Shown here: positions 1 through 7,148 of the stretch, in pieces
Position numbering within the stretch: the stretch's first letter is position 1
How the letters are laid out: every line of letters starts with the position of its first letter
Assembly (NCBI GenBank): GCA_038214535.1
Contig: JBBQRS010000075.1
Location: forward strand, 1-24,772
From: JBBQRS01 sp038214535
GTDB taxonomy: Bacteria; Chloroflexota; Anaerolineae; CG2-30-64-16
Direction: 5' to 3'
Length of the DNA stretch: 24,772 bases
Notes under the pieces: model-generated
What the model was told of the DNA's origin: nothing
The model's input: only the letters and a program-made list of their open reading frames with translations
Databases searched by the model: none
Position numbers and translations under genes: made by a program

Positions 1-1
1 G

Positions 2-199
2 CAGTTCTACATCCGCACGATGGATGTGACGGGCGTGGCGGAGTTGCCGGAAGGCGTGGAGATGGTCATGCCGGGCGACAACGTGAACCTGACGGTGGAG
101 TTGATCGTGCCGGTGGCGCTGGAAGTGGGTTCCCGCTTCGCTATCCGCGAGGGTGGGCGCACCGTTGGCGCCGGCGTCATCACCAAGATCATCGAATAA
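2..199 (+). CDS. tuf: Elongation factor Tu, C-terminal fragment (5' end outside window)
   Basis: The frame is open from base 2 to a TAA at 197-199 and gives 65 residues of EF-Tu domain 3, ending in GAGVITKIIE. Recognisable family signatures are FYIRTMDVTG, the MVMPGDNV turn and the EGGRTVGAGVI segment near the C-terminus. EF-Tu is the GTPase that carries aminoacyl-tRNA to the ribosomal A site; the GTP-binding domain lies before the window. Its position directly ahead of rpsJ shows that the str operon (rpsL-rpsG-fusA-tuf) probably abuts the S10 operon here, a common bacterial arrangement. A long hairpin separates it from rpsJ. Confidence 0.97.
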   Translation, partial: QFYIRTMDVTGVAELPEGVEMVMPGDNVNLTVELIVPVALEVGSRFAIREGGRTVGAGVITKIIE

Positions 200-209
200 A
201 GTAACCTAA

Positions 210-250
210 AGATACCCGGTTTCCGGCTTTGCCGAAGAAACCGGGTATCT
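210..250 (+). promoter_or_regulatory. Long hairpin between tuf and rpsJ
   Basis: Bases 210-223 (AGATACCCGGTTTC) are perfectly complementary to 237-250, a 14-bp stem. Inside it CGGC (224-227) pairs with GCCG (231-234) around TTT, leaving a two-base AA bulge. No T-run follows; the next bases are TGTTGAGCC and then the rpsJ ribosome binding site, so it is not a classical intrinsic terminator. It may be an RNA-processing or attenuation element between the str and S10 units, or one copy of a dispersed palindromic repeat. The structure is seen directly; its function is not known. Confidence 0.7.
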
Positions 251-270
251 GTTGAGCCGCAGGAGTCATT

Positions 271-579
271 ATGGCAAAGAACAAGATTCGGATTCGACTG
301 AAAGCATACGATCATCGTGTATTGGATGACTCGGTGCGGAAGATTGTGGACGCGGCCGAGCGGACCGGCGCTGCCGTGGTGGGGCCGGTGCCGCTGCCGA
401 CCCGGATCGAGAAGTTCACCGTCCTCCGGTCGCCGTTCACCGATAAGGACAGCCGCGAGCAGTTCGAGATTCGCACGCACAAGCGGCTGATCGAGGTGGT
501 GGACCCGGGCGCGAAGACGATCGAGAATTTGACCAAGCTCGATTTGCCTGCGGGCGTAGACATCGAGATCAAGCTCTAG
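271..579 (+). CDS. rpsJ: 30S ribosomal protein S10
   Basis: The 102-residue product has the usual S10 length and motifs: KIRIRLKAYDHRVLD at the start, VVGPVPLPTRIEKFTVLRSP in the middle and FEIRTHKRLIEV near residue 70. S10 belongs to the head of the 30S subunit and, as NusE, takes part in transcription antitermination in well-studied bacteria. AGGAG at 261-265 lies five bases before the ATG. It is the first gene of the S10 block and follows tuf after a hairpin-containing spacer of 71 bases. Confidence 0.98.
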   Translation: MAKNKIRIRLKAYDHRVLDDSVRKIVDAAERTGAAVVGPVPLPTRIEKFTVLRSPFTDKDSREQFEIRTHKRLIEVVDPGAKTIENLTKLDLPAGVDIEIKL

Positions 580-589
580 CTTATAGCAA

Positions 590-629
590 ATAGCCGATAG
601 CGCATGGCAGATAGCCGATAGCGCATGGC
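590..629 (+). repeat. Two 19-bp direct repeats between rpsJ and rplC
   Basis: ATAGCCGATAGCGCATGGC occurs at 590-608 and again, identically, at 611-629, a 21-bp period. A degenerate third unit (ATTAGCCATAAGC) follows at 631-643. The array lies in the 129-bp spacer between the rpsJ stop and the rplC start and carries no gene. An in-frame ATG inside it (625) is not the rplC start. Function unknown; it looks like low-complexity intergenic filler or a dispersed repeat. Confidence 0.8.
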
Positions 630-697
630 CATTAGCCATAAGCTATACGCCACGTTGGGGATGATGCGGTCTCGTTATGCGAGATCACGACAGTCCC

Positions 698-704
698 GAG
701 GAGG
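698..704 (+). promoter_or_regulatory. Ribosome binding site fixing the rplC start
   Basis: GAGGAGG sits four bases before the ATG at 709. It decides in favour of the 210-residue L3 over an upstream in-frame ATG at 625, which would add 28 residues encoded by repeat DNA. Confidence 0.8.
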
Positions 705-708
705 ATGC

Positions 709-1341
709 ATGAAGGGGATATTGGGTCGCAAGGTGGGCATGACGCAGTTGCTCACCGGTCGCGGCGAGGTCGTGCCCGTCACGATCATTGAAGCGGGGCC
801 GTGTTTTGTGACGCAGGTCAAGACGCCCGAAAAGGATGGCTATAGCGCCATTCAGTTGGGCCTCGGCGAAACGCGTCAGAAGCGGCTCACGAAGGGGCAG
901 ATCGGGCACTTGCGCCACGACGGCCTGCCGATGTTGCGCGTGCTGCGCGAGTTCCGCCTGAAGAGTGTGGAAGATTACACCGTCGGGCAGAAGCTGCTCG
1001 CAGATGTCTTCGCTTCGGGCGAGCGCGTGGATGTGCAGGGAATTTCCAAGGGGCGCGGTTTCCAGGGCGGCGTGAAGCGCCACGGTTTCCGGGGCGGCCC
1101 GCGGACGCATGGTCAGTCGGATCGGTTGCGCGGGCCGGGCTCGGTGGGCTCAGGCACGACGCCGGGCCGGGTTTATAAGGGCAAACGCATGGCCGGACAC
1201 ATGGGCGATGCTACGGTGACCGTCGCCAACCTGCGGGTTGTGCTGGTGGACGCTGAGCGGAATTTGCTGGCCGTGCGCGGCGGCGTTCCGGGTGCGCGGG
1301 GTGGTCTGTTGATCATCACCGAAGCGCGGAAGCAGGGGTAG
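709..1341 (+). CDS. rplC: 50S ribosomal protein L3
   Basis: Starting at ATG 709 the protein is 210 residues and opens with MKGILGRKVGMTQ, the canonical L3 N-terminus. The central loop that reaches toward the peptidyl transferase centre is present: GISKGRGFQGGVKRHGF, then GPGSVGSGTTPGRVYKGKRM and AGHMG. In E. coli a glutamine in the MAGQMG segment is methylated; here the position is histidine (MAGHMG), so that modification cannot occur at that residue. L3 is an early assembly protein of the 50S subunit. The gene ends six bases before rplD. Confidence 0.97.
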   Translation: MKGILGRKVGMTQLLTGRGEVVPVTIIEAGPCFVTQVKTPEKDGYSAIQLGLGETRQKRLTKGQIGHLRHDGLPMLRVLREFRLKSVEDYTVGQKLLADVFASGERVDVQGISKGRGFQGGVKRHGFRGGPRTHGQSDRLRGPGSVGSGTTPGRVYKGKRMAGHMGDATVTVANLRVVLVDAERNLLAVRGGVPGARGGLLIITEARKQG

Positions 1342-1346
1342 GGAAG

Positions 1347-1967
1347 ATGCAAGTCTCACTCTTGAACATGGCGGGCGAAACGGTCGGTGAGGTTGAGCTG
1401 TTGGACAGCGTATTTGCCGCAACCGTTAACACGCCCCTGATGCACCAAGCGTTGGTGCGCCAGTTGGCAAATGCCCGGCTGGGTACGCACAAAGTTAAGG
1501 GGCGCAGCGAAGTCGCCGGCGGCGGACGCAAGCCGTGGAAGCAAAAAGGCACCGGCCGGGCGCGCCAGGGTTCGACCCGGGCGGCGCAATGGCGCGGCGG
1601 CGGCATTATCTTTGGCCCCACGCCTCGCTCCTACGAGAAGAAGATGCCGCACAAGATGCGCCAGGCCGCGGTGCGTTCGGCGCTCTCGGTGAAGGCCGCG
1701 GATCAGAAGATCGTGGTGTTGGAAGACCTGAGCATGACCGCCCCGAAGACGCGCGAAATGGCGCAGATGCTCGAGCGGATTGCGGTTGATTCCACGGCGT
1801 TGATTCTGATGCCGGAAGCGAATCTGGCAATCGAGAAGTCGGCCAATAACCTGCCGGCCGTGAAGCTGTTGCGGGCGCATTACCTGAACGTGCGCGACCT
1901 GCTGTCTTACGACTACGTGGTCATTCCGAAGGCTGCGCTGGCTGTGATCGAGGAGCTCTGGGGTTAG
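1347..1967 (+). CDS. rplD: 50S ribosomal protein L4
   Basis: The 206-residue product carries the L4 signature for the extended exit-tunnel loop: the HKVKGRSEVAGGGRKPWKQK stretch followed by GTGRARQGSTRAAQWRGGG and IFGPTPRSY (residues about 47-100). The C-terminal part, including LLSYDYVVIPKAALAVIEE, is the globular L4 fold. L4 lines the nascent-peptide tunnel; in E. coli it also represses the S10 operon, but no E. coli-like S10 leader can be identified here. A GGGAAG-type ribosome site overlaps the end of rplC. Confidence 0.97.
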   Translation: MQVSLLNMAGETVGEVELLDSVFAATVNTPLMHQALVRQLANARLGTHKVKGRSEVAGGGRKPWKQKGTGRARQGSTRAAQWRGGGIIFGPTPRSYEKKMPHKMRQAAVRSALSVKAADQKIVVLEDLSMTAPKTREMAQMLERIAVDSTALILMPEANLAIEKSANNLPAVKLLRAHYLNVRDLLSYDYVVIPKAALAVIEELWG

Positions 1968-2002
1968 TCACAGACGCCCCACGTAACGGAGGGTCAAGCA
2001 CG

Positions 2003-2293
2003 ATGCATGTTTACGATATATTGAAGCGCCCGGTGACGACCGAAAAAACCAACGCCCAGGGCGATGCGCTGAATCAGTACACCTTCGAGGTGGACCGGCG
2101 CGCAAACAAAATGCAGGTGAAGGATGCGGTTGAGACGATCTTCAACGTGAAGGTCAAGGATGTCAACATCATCAACATCCCTCCCAAGATGGGGCGCTAT
2201 GGTCGCGTCGTTATAACGAAGAAAACGGCGTGGAAGAAGGCCATCGTGACGCTGCTTCCGGGCAGCAATATCGAGTTCTTCGAAGGCGTCTGA
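2003..2293 (+). CDS. rplW: 50S ribosomal protein L23
   Basis: The 96-residue protein begins MHVYDILKRPVTTEKT and contains YTFEVDRRANKMQVKDAVE, followed by FNVKVKDVNIINIPPK and GRYGRVV. These are the conserved blocks of bacterial L23. It binds domain III of 23S rRNA at the polypeptide exit and is the docking point for trigger factor and SRP. GGAGGG lies upstream of the ATG after a 35-bp spacer from rplD. It sits in the standard L4-L23-L2 order. Confidence 0.97.
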   Translation: MHVYDILKRPVTTEKTNAQGDALNQYTFEVDRRANKMQVKDAVETIFNVKVKDVNIINIPPKMGRYGRVVITKKTAWKKAIVTLLPGSNIEFFEGV

Positions 2294-2309
2294 AAGGTCA
2301 GGAGCTGGC

Positions 2310-3140
2310 ATGGCAATCAAGATTTACAAGCCCACTTCGCCCGGGCGCCGCGGGATGAGCGTTTCTTCCTTCGAGGAAATTACATCCACGACGCCTGAGC
2401 GTTCCCTGGTCCGGCCGATGAAGCAGATGGCCGGCCGCAATAGCACCGGTCGGGTGACCGTGCGCCATCGCGGCGGCGGCCACAAGCGGCTGTACCGTGT
2501 GATTGATTTCAAGCGCGACAAGGTCGGCGTACCCGGCAAGGTGGCGACGATCGAGTATGATCCGAACCGGTCGGCCCGTATCGCGTTGATAAATTATGCC
2601 GACGGCGAGAAGCGCTACATCATTGCGCCACAGGGCCTGAAGGTCGGCGCGGCGTTGATGGCGGGGTCTGAGGCCGAGGTGCGTGTGGGGAATGCGCTGC
2701 CGTTGCAGAACATTCCGCTGGGTACGCAGGTACACAACATCGAGTTGCAGCCGGGCAAGGGCGGCCAGATGGCGCGCTCTGCCGGGACTTCGGCGCAGTT
2801 GATGGCGAAGGAAGGCGATTATGCGCTGTTGCGCCTGCCTTCCGGCGAGCAGCGGCGTGTGCCGGTGCTGTGCATGGCGACCATCGGCCAGGTGGGCAAC
2901 ACCGATCACGCCAACATTAACATTGGCAAGGCGGGGCGCAAACGCTGGCTGGGGATCCGCCCAACCGTGCGCGGCACGGCGATGGATCCGAACTCGCACC
3001 CGCATGGCGGCGGTGAAGGCCGCACCGGTGTGGGTATGCCGGGCCCGAAGACGCCCTGGGGCAAGCCGGCCCTGGGCTACAAGACCCGGAAGAACAAAAT
3101 GACGGATAAGTACATCGTGCGCCGGCGCAGCAAGAAGTAG
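2310..3140 (+). CDS. rplB: 50S ribosomal protein L2
   Basis: The 276-residue product is full length. RHRGGGHKRLYRVIDFKR near residue 52 belongs to the N-terminal OB-fold RNA-binding domain. The C-terminal domain has GRKRWLGIRPTVRG and HPHGGGEGR at 230-238; the histidine pair there corresponds to the catalytically important loop around E. coli His229. The residues before it read MDPNS rather than the common MNPVD, a tolerated variation. L2 is needed for subunit joining and peptidyl transferase activity. The tail ends in RRRSKK. Confidence 0.98.
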   Translation: MAIKIYKPTSPGRRGMSVSSFEEITSTTPERSLVRPMKQMAGRNSTGRVTVRHRGGGHKRLYRVIDFKRDKVGVPGKVATIEYDPNRSARIALINYADGEKRYIIAPQGLKVGAALMAGSEAEVRVGNALPLQNIPLGTQVHNIELQPGKGGQMARSAGTSAQLMAKEGDYALLRLPSGEQRRVPVLCMATIGQVGNTDHANINIGKAGRKRWLGIRPTVRGTAMDPNSHPHGGGEGRTGVGMPGPKTPWGKPALGYKTRKNKMTDKYIVRRRSKK

Positions 3141-3151
3141 GGGGAGCAAGC

Positions 3152-3433
3152 ATGTCTCGATCTCTGAAAAAAGGCCCGTTTGTCGAACCCAGGCTGCTGA
3201 AACGGGTCGAGGAAATGAACCGGACCGGGAAACGGCAGGTCATCAAGACCTGGTCGCGAGCCTCGATGGTCTTTCCGCAGATGGTGGGCCACACAATCGC
3301 CGTACATGACGGCCGGCGTCACGTGCCGATCTTCATCAGCGAAAACATGGTGGGGCACAGGTTGGGCGAATTTGCGCCGACCCGCTTCTTCAGGGGCCAC
3401 GTGCGCAGCGAGAAGAAGACCACCCGCGCGTAA
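3152..3433 (+). CDS. rpsS: 30S ribosomal protein S19
   Basis: The protein has 93 residues and the S19 hallmarks MSRSLKKGPFVEPRLLKRV, IKTWSRASMVFPQMVGHTI and VHDGRRHVPIFISENMVGHR, followed by LGEFAPTRFFRGH. S19 is in the 30S head next to S13 and contacts A-site tRNA. It follows rplB by 11 bp with a GGGAGC-like ribosome site. A 69-bp spacer without coding potential follows before rplV. Confidence 0.97.
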   Translation: MSRSLKKGPFVEPRLLKRVEEMNRTGKRQVIKTWSRASMVFPQMVGHTIAVHDGRRHVPIFISENMVGHRLGEFAPTRFFRGHVRSEKKTTRA

Positions 3434-3502
3434 GCATGCGCCGGTTCGTCGGGCCGAGAAGCGACTTCCGGCCGGCCGGGCGCTCTTCATGAGGTGATAC
3501 AA

Positions 3503-3838
3503 ATGGAAGTTCGGGCAATTACAAAATACGTGGGTATCTCGCCGCAGAAGACGCGGTGGGTGATTGACCAGGTGCGTGGCATGGATGCCGAGCAGGCGTT
3601 GGCGGTGTTGCGCCATATGCATCAGTCGGCGGCTGACCCGGTTGCGAAAACCGTGGCTTCGGCGTTGGCTAATGCGGAGGAAAACCTGGGCCTGTCCCGC
3701 GAAGACATGTACATCGCGCAGATTATGGCGGATGTTGCGCCGATGCGCCGATGGCGCCGCTTTGGGGCGCGTGGGCGGTTCAAACCGATTATCCGCCGCT
3801 CGTGTCACATTACCGTGGTGCTGGACGAACGGTTATAA
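3503..3838 (+). CDS. rplV: 50S ribosomal protein L22
   Basis: The product from ATG 3503 is 111 residues, beginning MEVRAITKYVGISPQKTRWV. GAGGTGAT at 3491-3498 is the ribosome binding site; an in-frame GTG at 3494 lies inside it and is rejected as a start. The C-terminal part holds the L22 hairpin (APMRRWRRFGARGRFKPI), whose tip lines the exit tunnel near the macrolide site, followed by RRSCHITVVLDE. The order S19-L22-S3 is standard. Confidence 0.96.
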   Translation: MEVRAITKYVGISPQKTRWVIDQVRGMDAEQALAVLRHMHQSAADPVAKTVASALANAEENLGLSREDMYIAQIMADVAPMRRWRRFGARGRFKPIIRRSCHITVVLDERL

Positions 3839-3921
3839 CCCTCGCTAAGGGTCGCCCCTGGCCTGGCGATGAGACCAGATGACGGGGATCAGAGGATACA
3901 GGAACGTATCAGGAGGCAGCT

Positions 3922-4566
3922 TTGGGCCGTAAAGCACATCCGATAGGGTTACGCCTGGGAATTATAGAGAAGCATCGCTCTCGCTGGTATGCGGAGGGCG
4001 AAGAATACACGCAGTTCCTGGCCGAAGACCGGGCCATCCGCGATCTGATTATGCGTGGTTTGCCGGAAGCGGCGATCTCCAAGGTTGAGATCGAACGTTT
4101 CCCGCCGAACCAGATTCGGATCACGGTGCATTCCGCGAAGCCGGGCATTATCATCGGGCGCAAGGGCGCCACGGTGAACATGCTGCGTAATGACTTGCAA
4201 CAGATCACGGGCAAGCGCGTAAAGCTGGATATCGCCGAAATTACGAATCCGGAGACGGATGCGTTTCTGGTGGCTTCGAGCATCGCACAGCAGTTGGAGC
4301 GACGCGTGTCGCACAAGCGGGCGATGAAGCAGGCCATCCAGCGGGCGCTCAAGGGCGGCGCGCAGGGTTGTATGATCCGTTGCGGCGGGCGGTTGTCCGG
4401 GTCTGAAATGGCTCGTGTGGAGACGGCCCGTGAGGGACGTGTGCCCCGGCATACGCTGCGGGCCGAAATTGATTACGCCAAGAGCGAAGCCCTGACCACC
4501 TTTGGCCGCATCGGCGTCAAGGTGTGGATTTACAAGGGTGAAGTGTTGCCCGGGGCGGAGAGCTAG
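3922..4566 (+). CDS. rpsC: 30S ribosomal protein S3
   Basis: Translation starts at a TTG preceded by AGGAGG (the sequence before it reads CAGGAGGCAGCTT), giving MGRKAHPIGLRLGIIEKHRS. The protein is 214 residues. A type II KH domain is present with GRKG at residues 79-82 in the context SAKPGIIIGRKGATVNMLRN. The C-terminal domain has GCMIRCGGRLSGSEMAR and HTLRAEIDYA. S3 forms part of the mRNA entry channel and its helicase activity. The 83-bp spacer from rplV shows only a weak 4-bp hairpin (CCCT/AGGG). Confidence 0.97.
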   Translation: MGRKAHPIGLRLGIIEKHRSRWYAEGEEYTQFLAEDRAIRDLIMRGLPEAAISKVEIERFPPNQIRITVHSAKPGIIIGRKGATVNMLRNDLQQITGKRVKLDIAEITNPETDAFLVASSIAQQLERRVSHKRAMKQAIQRALKGGAQGCMIRCGGRLSGSEMARVETAREGRVPRHTLRAEIDYAKSEALTTFGRIGVKVWIYKGEVLPGAES

Positions 4567-4578
4567 GAGAGTCGCACA

Positions 4579-5001
4579 ATGTTAATGCCTAAGCGCACGA
4601 AGTATCGCAAGGTTCATCGCGGCCGCAAGAAGGGTGTTGCCAGCCGGGGTAACGAAGTTAACTTCGGCGATTTCGGCCTGCAGGCTTTGGCGCCGGCATG
4701 GTTGGACAGTCGCCAGATTGAAGCGGCGCGGCGCGCCATCGTTCGGTATCTGCGGCGAGGTGGGAAGCTGTGGATTCGTGTCTTCCCCGACCATCCGGTG
4801 ACGGCTCGCCCGGCGGAAACCCGTATGGGTGGCGGTAAGGGCGCCGTGGAGTACTGGGCGGCGGTGGTGCGGCCCGGCCTGATGCTGTTCGAGATCGCCG
4901 GTGTCACCGAAGAAGAGGCCAAAGCGGCCATGCGTCTGGCGTCGCACAAGTTGCCGATCCCCACGCAGTTTGTGAAGCGTGAGTTTGGGGAGGGTAACTG
5001 A
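4579..5001 (+). CDS. rplP: 50S ribosomal protein L16
   Basis: The 140-residue product starts MLMPKRTKYRKVHRGRKKG, a typical L16 N-terminus, and contains the WIRVFPDHPVTARPAETRMG and GGKGAVEYWAAVVRPG segments that contact the A-site region of 23S rRNA. AGGAG at the rpsC stop codon lies nine bases before the ATG, so the two genes are closely coupled. The stop TGA overlaps the rpmC ATG by one base. L16 is a late assembly protein that orders helices at the peptidyl transferase centre. Confidence 0.97.
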   Translation: MLMPKRTKYRKVHRGRKKGVASRGNEVNFGDFGLQALAPAWLDSRQIEAARRAIVRYLRRGGKLWIRVFPDHPVTARPAETRMGGGKGAVEYWAAVVRPGLMLFEIAGVTEEEAKAAMRLASHKLPIPTQFVKREFGEGN

Positions 5002-5210
5002 TGAAAAGCGCCGATATTCGCAACCTGTCTGACGTCGAGCTGGGGCGCAAGCTGGATGAGTCGCACCAGGAGATGTTCAACCTGCGGTTTCAGTATGCGA
5101 CGGGCCAGTTGAAGAACACGTCGCGTTTGAACGAGGTTCGCCGCGAAATTGCCCAGTTGCGCACGATTATGCGTGAGCGCGAGCTGGCGGCCTATTACGA
5201 GGAGAACTGA
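5001..5210 (+). CDS. rpmC: 50S ribosomal protein L29
   Basis: This small protein (69 residues) is an all-helical L29: MKSADIRNLSDVELGRKLDE, then FNLRFQYATGQLKNTSRL and EVRREIAQLRTIMRERE. L29 sits by the tunnel exit with L23. Its start overlaps the rplP stop (TGATG), implying translational coupling. rpsQ begins three bases after its stop. Confidence 0.96.
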   Translation: MKSADIRNLSDVELGRKLDESHQEMFNLRFQYATGQLKNTSRLNEVRREIAQLRTIMRERELAAYYEEN

Positions 5211-5213
5211 ACC

Positions 5214-5507
5214 ATGCAGGAACAGCGTAAACGACTGACAGGCAAGGTCGTCAGTAATAAGATGGAAAAGACGGTGGTGATCGAGGTGCAACGCACCCGG
5301 CGCCATCCGCTCTACGGCAAAGTTGTGCGGGTCAACAAGCGCTATAAGGCGCACGACGAGGAAAACAGTTGCCTGATGGGCGACCAGGTGCGAATCGTCG
5401 AGTCACGGCCCTACAGCAAGGATACGCACTGGCGGGTCGAGGAGATCCTCCAGCGTGCGGCGCAAATTGACCGGACGCCATTGCAGGCGGAAGCTTCGAG
5501 CGAGTGA
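5214..5507 (+). CDS. rpsQ: 30S ribosomal protein S17
   Basis: The 97-residue protein has the S17 OB-fold signatures RLTGKVVSNKMEKTVVIEV, HPLYGKVVRVNKRYKAHDEE and GDQVRIVESRPYSKDTHWRV. A short hydrophilic C-terminal extension of about 15 residues (RTPLQAEASSE) follows the conserved core. S17 is a primary 16S-binding protein. GAGGAGA upstream of the start lies inside the end of rpmC. Confidence 0.96.
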   Translation: MQEQRKRLTGKVVSNKMEKTVVIEVQRTRRHPLYGKVVRVNKRYKAHDEENSCLMGDQVRIVESRPYSKDTHWRVEEILQRAAQIDRTPLQAEASSE

Positions 5508-5517
5508 GAGGCGAGCC

Positions 5518-5886
5518 ATGATTCAGCAAGAGACCCGGCTTAAAGTAGCCGATAACTCAGGCGCGAAAGAACTCCTCTGCATCCGTGTGCTGGGCGGTTC
5601 GATGCGACGTTACGCAGGTGTGGGCGATATCATCATCGCGACGGTGAAGCAGGCTGCGCCGAACGCGGCCGTGAAGGAAGGCGATGTGGTGCGGGCGGTG
5701 GTGGTGCGGACGACGTACCCGAACAAGCGCACGGACGGATCGCACATCCGCTTCGATGATAATGCCGCGGTGCTGATTGACCAGATGCGGGCGCCGCGTG
5801 GCACGCGTATCTTTGGGCCGGTAGCGCGCGAGCTGCGAGACAAGGGCTTCATGCGCATTGTTTCGCTGGCGCCCGAAGTGCTGTAG
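5518..5886 (+). CDS. rplN: 50S ribosomal protein L14
   Basis: From ATG 5518 the product is 122 residues, exactly the usual L14 length, starting MIQQETRLKVADNSGAKELL. The family segments GVGDIIIATVKQA, VVRTTYPNKRTDGSHIRFDD and GTRIFGPVARELRDKGF are intact. The frame is open further upstream, but that part overlaps rpsQ and lacks L14 similarity. L14 forms an intersubunit bridge and is the docking site of the silencing factor RsfS. GAGAGGCGAG precedes the start. Confidence 0.97.
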   Translation: MIQQETRLKVADNSGAKELLCIRVLGGSMRRYAGVGDIIIATVKQAAPNAAVKEGDVVRAVVVRTTYPNKRTDGSHIRFDDNAAVLIDQMRAPRGTRIFGPVARELRDKGFMRIVSLAPEVL

Positions 5887-5905
5887 CCCGGAAGGAAAAG
5901 CGACG

Positions 5906-6265
5906 ATGGAAATTAAGAAGGGCGATAAAGTCCGCGTGATTCATGGCGATGATGCAGGCGCCGAAGGCGAAGTGCAGCGCATTGTCCGCGGGAAATGGGG
6001 CAAGGGGCGTCGCGCCGGCGAGCTCAAGCCGGCGAGCGACCGCGTGGTGGTGGCCGGCATCAACCTGGTCAAGAAACACCAGCGGCGCACGGGCAACGTC
6101 AATACGCAGTTTGGCATCATCGAGCGCGAAGCGCCGCTCCATGTTTCGAATGTTATGTTGATTTGTCCGCGTTGCGACAAGCCGACTCGCATCGGGCATA
6201 TCGTCCATGCCGACGGCACCCGGTCGCGCCAGTGCAAGCAGTGCGGCGAGGCGATTGACGCGTAG
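5906..6265 (+). CDS. rplX: 50S ribosomal protein L24, zinc-ribbon form
   Basis: Starting at ATG 5906 (GGAAGGA upstream) the protein is 119 residues. It opens with MEIKKGDKVRVIHGDDAGAE, a KOW motif, and has NLVKKHQRR in the core. The C-terminus carries CPRC (87-90) and CKQCG (110-114), a four-cysteine zinc ribbon seen in many but not all L24 proteins. The open frame further upstream overlaps the end of rplN and is not used. L24 starts 50S assembly and lies near the tunnel exit. A 56-bp spacer to rplE contains TGGCCC (6273-6278) and GGGCCA (6292-6297), a possible 6-bp hairpin. Confidence 0.96.
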   Translation: MEIKKGDKVRVIHGDDAGAEGEVQRIVRGKWGKGRRAGELKPASDRVVVAGINLVKKHQRRTGNVNTQFGIIEREAPLHVSNVMLICPRCDKPTRIGHIVHADGTRSRQCKQCGEAIDA

Positions 6266-6321
6266 CCTGTCATGGCCCATGGAGCCCTGACGGGCCACGT
6301 GTGAGGAAAGGGAGCTGTTAG

Positions 6322-6882
6322 ATGGCAGTGCCGAGATTATTAGAACGATACCGGACGGACGTTGTGCCGGCCATGGAAAAAGAGTTCGGTTACACGAACA
6401 TCATGCGCGTGCCGCGCGTCGAGAAGGTCGTGCTGAACATCGGGCTTGGCGAGGCCCTGCAGAACGCGAAGGCGTTGGACTTCGCGACGGCAGACATGGC
6501 GACCATCGCCGGGCAGAAGCCGGTGATTACGAAGGCCAAGACCTCCATCGCGGCGTTCAAGCTGCGCGAGGGCAACCCGATCGGCGTGACGGTGACGTTG
6601 CGCGGCGAGCGGATGTGGAGCTTCCTCGATCGCTTGATGAATGTGGCGCTGCCGCGGCAGCGTGACTTCCGGGGCGTTTCGCCCGATTCATTCGATGGCC
6701 GGGGTAACTATAGCCTGGGTCTGCGCGAGCAACTGGTGTGGCCTGAGATTAATTACGACAAGATTGACCATGTGCGCGGCATGGCCGTGACCATCGTGAC
6801 CTCGGCCCGGACCGACGAAGAGGGCCAGCGTCTGTTGGCGATGCTGGGAATGCCTTTCCAGACCACGGCCAGCGGTTCTTGA
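6322..6882 (+). CDS. rplE: 50S ribosomal protein L5
   Basis: The 186-residue product has the L5 blocks RVEKVVLNIGLGEA, then GQKPVITKAKTSIAAFKLRE and PIGVTVTLRGERMWSFLDRL, followed by RDFRGVSPDSFDGRGNYSLG and DKIDHVRGM near residue 150. L5 binds 5S rRNA together with L18 and contacts S13 across the subunit interface. Its ATG follows GGAAAGGGAG. The order L24-L5-S14-S8 is the normal spc arrangement. Confidence 0.97.
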   Translation: MAVPRLLERYRTDVVPAMEKEFGYTNIMRVPRVEKVVLNIGLGEALQNAKALDFATADMATIAGQKPVITKAKTSIAAFKLREGNPIGVTVTLRGERMWSFLDRLMNVALPRQRDFRGVSPDSFDGRGNYSLGLREQLVWPEINYDKIDHVRGMAVTIVTSARTDEEGQRLLAMLGMPFQTTASGS

Positions 6883-6953
6883 TGGGTCATTATTCGCAGA
6901 TACGAGCGATCTCGTAAGAGGGCAAAACGTCCTCGATAGAGGGAGGAAACATA

Positions 6954-7136
6954 GTGGCGAAGAAGTGTATGCCGTGGCGCGAAGAGCGACGCAAGTATGA
7001 AGTGCGGGTGCGCAATCGGTGCAGCATCTGTGGCCGCCCGCGTGGCTATATGCGCCGGTTCGATCTGTGCCGCATCTGCTTCCGCGATCAGGCGCTGCGC
7101 GGCAATTTGCCGGGCGTCGTAAAGTCGAGCTGGTGA
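6954..7136 (+). CDS. rpsZ: 30S ribosomal protein S14, zinc-binding type Z
   Basis: The start is GTG at 6954, preceded by GGGAGGAAACATA. The protein has 60 residues, the short S14 form, with a zinc knuckle made by C23, C26, C39 and C42 (CSICGRPR and LCRICF) and the family end GNLPGVVKSSW. S14 sits in the 30S head beside S3 and S10. The short four-cysteine form is the zinc-containing paralogue; no zinc-free S14 is seen in the window. The 71-bp spacer before it has only weak inverted repeats. Confidence 0.96.
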   Translation: MAKKCMPWREERRKYEVRVRNRCSICGRPRGYMRRFDLCRICFRDQALRGNLPGVVKSSW

Positions 7137-7148
7137 GAGGAGACGGGA

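Noticed and set aside
625..708. N-terminal extension of rplC from ATG 625
   Set aside because: It would translate the direct-repeat spacer and lacks a ribosome site; ATG 709 has GAGGAGG and gives the canonical L3 start.
2298..3149. 283-codon - strand open frame over rplB
   Set aside because: It is an exact antisense shadow of L2, with His/Arg-rich composition.
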